A stretch of DNA of 64,000 bases, taken from assembly GCF_000378385.1 (NCBI RefSeq), contig NZ_KB899665.1:230752-294751 (forward strand). Direction: 5' to 3'. The first letter of the stretch is position 1; every line of letters starts with the position of its first letter. A model generated the notes under the pieces. It had not been told where the DNA came from, did not search any database, and saw nothing but the letters and a program-made list of their open reading frames with translations. The stretch is from Paenibacillus daejeonensis DSM 15491. Its GTDB lineage: Bacteria; Bacillota; Bacilli; Paenibacillales; Paenibacillaceae. Both the position numbers and the translations under genes were made by a program. Below, piece by piece: positions 62,158 to 64,000 of the stretch.

Positions 62158-63342
62158 ATGAACATCCTCGCGTCAGGCATGGGATGGATCGACCACACGC
62201 ATGGCGGGCTAAACCGGTATTTTGCCGATTATACCGCGGCCATGCAAGCTAAGGGGCACGCCGTCAAAGGTCTAATCACCGCTCACGGGGAGCGCACGAC
62301 GGCACCTGCCTACATCCAGGAGGTACTGTCCAGAGAAGCCAAGGTGAATCCAATTGTACGAAGTCGGGCCTTCGCGAACAAGTTCCGTTATGAACTCAAG
62401 GCCAGCCCTCCAGATGTGTTTAATCCGCACTTTGCTCTTTATGCGTCATTAATTACCCGGCAGCAGGTCCCATTAGAAGTTCCTATCGTGACACACTTCC
62501 ATGGGCCTTGGGCACAGGAATCGCAGGTAGAGGATCGCGGGGCAAGTATGGGGCAGAAACTGCGCTATCAGCTGAAGAAGAATGTGGAACAGCTGTCGTA
62601 TCGACGTTCCGATTATTTTATTGTTCTCAGTCAATATTTCCGGGATATTCTGGCCAATGAATATGGGGTCCCGACGAACCGGATTCATATCGTGCCTGGC
62701 GCAGTGGATGTGGATCGGTTCCGCCCGGCAGTGGACCGTGAAGAGGTTCGGCGTAGTCTGGGACTGAGACCTGATCAGCCGGTACTGTTCTGTGCCAGAC
62801 GGCTGGTCAACCGGATGGGCATCGACCGCTTGATTGCGGCAATGCCACAGGTGCTTAAGGAAGCAGCGGATACGGTTCTCTATATCGTGGGTGATGGTCC
62901 ATTACGTGGCAGGCTGGGTGAACAAATCGAACAGCTGGGCCTGCAGCAATCCGTAACCCTGCTTGGTAAGGTGTCCAATGAGGACTTGGTCCGCTGGTAC
63001 CAAGCGGCGGATCTCAGCATTGTCCCGACAGTCACGCTAGAAGGCTTCGGGTTGGTAACCGTCGAGGCCCTGGCTTGCGGAACGCCTGTCCTAGGTACTC
63101 CATATGGCGGTACATTAGAAATTCTAGACCAATTCGATCGCAAACTATTATTCCGCGACCATAGTCCCGAAGCAATCGGGGATAAGATTACTGCTGTCCT
63201 CACTGGGCAATGCACGATTCCAAGCCGAGATGCCTGCAGAGCACATGTCATGCAGCGGTATACCTGGGATATCGTCTCCGAGTCTGTGACCCAAATCTTC
63301 GAGATGGCGGTCTCGGATCGAAGGAGGCTGATGGTACGATGA
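62158..63342 (+). CDS. Glycosyltransferase, GT4 family
   Basis: A GT-B retaining glycosyltransferase of 394 aa. Acceptor-side THFHGPWAQES; donor domain VVP..VDVDRFRP, ARRLVNRMGIDRLIAAMP, VGDGPLRGRL and the E-x7-E motif EGFGLVTVEALACGTPV. From this gene on, base composition returns to the GC-richer style of the rest of the window, which marks the right border of the AT-rich variable EPS core. Four-base overlap with the next gene. Confidence 0.92.
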   Translation: MNILASGMGWIDHTHGGLNRYFADYTAAMQAKGHAVKGLITAHGERTTAPAYIQEVLSREAKVNPIVRSRAFANKFRYELKASPPDVFNPHFALYASLITRQQVPLEVPIVTHFHGPWAQESQVEDRGASMGQKLRYQLKKNVEQLSYRRSDYFIVLSQYFRDILANEYGVPTNRIHIVPGAVDVDRFRPAVDREEVRRSLGLRPDQPVLFCARRLVNRMGIDRLIAAMPQVLKEAADTVLYIVGDGPLRGRLGEQIEQLGLQQSVTLLGKVSNEDLVRWYQAADLSIVPTVTLEGFGLVTVEALACGTPVLGTPYGGTLEILDQFDRKLLFRDHSPEAIGDKITAVLTGQCTIPSRDACRAHVMQRYTWDIVSESVTQIFEMAVSDRRRLMVR

Positions 63343-64000
63343 AAGTCGCCTTCTACAATCATACAAGCGATATTAGTGGGGCCGAGATCAGCCTGCTGCT
63401 GACGATGAAACATCTACAGCAGGCGGAACCGGTCCTTTTTGCGCCGTCTGGCGAATTGACCGAACGTGCTGCTGAGTTCGGTATTCAGACCGTCCCGCTT
63501 GAGTCCTACCGAGCGAGGTTGTCGCGCAATCCCTTGAAGTTGCTCAAGGACATAGGCGGAATGATGAAATCCGGTTGGCGGCTCGCCCATGCTATTCGAA
63601 ACGAGCGGGTAGAAGCGATTCATGCCAATTCGCTTCGCGCGGGTATGATGGCTTCTTTGTTCGTCTGGCTGCATCGCCGTCCCGTTATATGGCATGTGCG
63701 TGATATTCCACCGGGTGGAATGATTGGCCGCATGATAAATTGGCTGGCCGCACCTACAGTAACTGCAATTATCGGTATTTCCAAACCAGTGCTTGAAGGC
63801 TTTCCGCTAAAGATTCTACAGAAGCGGCTCCACCTGGCCCACAACGGAGTAGAAATCGAGGATCTCTCGGAGCTAGAAAGAGCTAGATGCCGGCAACAAA
63901 TTCGCAAAGAGTGGCAGACTTCACAGGAAAGCAAGGTAATGGTGATTATTGGGCAGGTGGCTCCATGGAAGCGACAGGAGGATGCAATAGCGGCAGCGGA
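63339..64000 (+). CDS. Glycosyltransferase, GT4-like, truncated by the window edge
   Basis: An open frame from the ATGA overlap (RBS AAGGAGG) to the end of the window, about 220 codons visible. Sequence: MKVAFYNHTSDISGAEISLL at the start, IHANSLRAGMMASLFV and WHVRDIPPGG in the acceptor domain, then VVI-type donor-domain start with GQVAPWKRQEDA. Part of the same EPS transcript. The donor domain is mostly outside the window. Confidence 0.85.
   Translation, partial: MKVAFYNHTSDISGAEISLLLTMKHLQQAEPVLFAPSGELTERAAEFGIQTVPLESYRARLSRNPLKLLKDIGGMMKSGWRLAHAIRNERVEAIHANSLRAGMMASLFVWLHRRPVIWHVRDIPPGGMIGRMINWLAAPTVTAIIGISKPVLEGFPLKILQKRLHLAHNGVEIEDLSELERARCRQQIRKEWQTSQESKVMVIIGQVAPWKRQEDAIAAA

Overview
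The window looks like a chromosomal segment of a Paenibacillus-type spore-former (Bacillota). The evidence is LplA/B/C-type sugar importers with YesM/YesN regulators, a KapB homologue (KinB-associated sporulation lipoprotein), an S-layer-anchored enzyme, an EpsA/EpsB-like pair followed by an eps-associated (EAR/epsC) RNA, and AGGAGG-type ribosome binding sites. No rRNA, tRNA, phage, transposase or CRISPR was seen. Most of the window is fairly GC-rich. Two stretches are clearly AT-rich: about 44.9-47.8 kb, and about 54.3-62.1 kb, the serotype-like core of the exopolysaccharide (EPS) locus.

Layout. (1) 0.2-6.1 kb: a giant secreted mosaic protein (beta-helix, chitobiase-C-like, LamG, Fn3, SGNH, three SLH repeats). 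(2) 6.2-14.7 kb: one transcription direction with a CUT1 ABC importer lacking its ATPase, a nucleoside hydrolase, a YesM/YesN two-component system and a ribokinase, which reads as uptake and breakdown of a ribosylated compound. (3) 14.7-34 kb: housekeeping and mixed genes: SGNH esterase, ABC-F protein, zinc-ribbon protein, CDF metal exporter, SH3/NlpC-P60 endopeptidase, Rid-family protein, ACT-malic enzyme, MGDG-synthase-like glycosyltransferase, KapB, secreted SGNH hydrolase and a lone glutamate synthase large subunit. Intergenic repeats are frequent here: two 51-bp tandem arrays, an inverted-repeat cluster, and two 210-225 bp inverted-repeat-bounded elements. (4) 33.4-42 kb: a small XRE repressor divergent from a PilZ (c-di-GMP) gene, then EAR RNA copy 1 and a nucleotide-sugar operon (galU, priming sugar transferase, rfbC, rfbD, manC, ugd, LCP ligase). 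(5) 42-47.8 kb: two tandem paralogous secreted clan-A glycoside hydrolases with PA14 domains. (6) 47.8-52.7 kb: a RiPP-like cluster made of a 50-residue precursor, nucleotidyltransferase, HPr-kinase-like protein, PqqD-like protein, S26 Ser-His-Asp type peptidase and ABC exporter. It resembles the accessory genes of paeninodin-type lasso clusters, but no lasso cyclase or B2 protease is present. (7) 52.7-64 kb: EpsA-like and EpsB-like proteins, EAR RNA copy 2 followed at once by a strong intrinsic terminator, then glycosyltransferases, Wzy, an SGNH esterase, Wzx and further glycosyltransferases, running off the right edge.

How it works together. A 15-bp palindrome, GATAC-N5-GTATC, recurs at the XRE/PilZ intergenic region, at both promoters of the RiPP-like cluster and at the epsA-like promoter. 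In several cases it lies exactly in the -35/-10 spacer or at the start site. The simplest reading is that the XRE protein at 33.7-34.0 kb is a local repressor co-controlling c-di-GMP signalling, the peptide system and EPS synthesis, and that the EAR RNAs then let polymerase pass terminators in the EPS operons. The RiPP-like cluster built into a matrix locus under that shared operator is the most novel system here.
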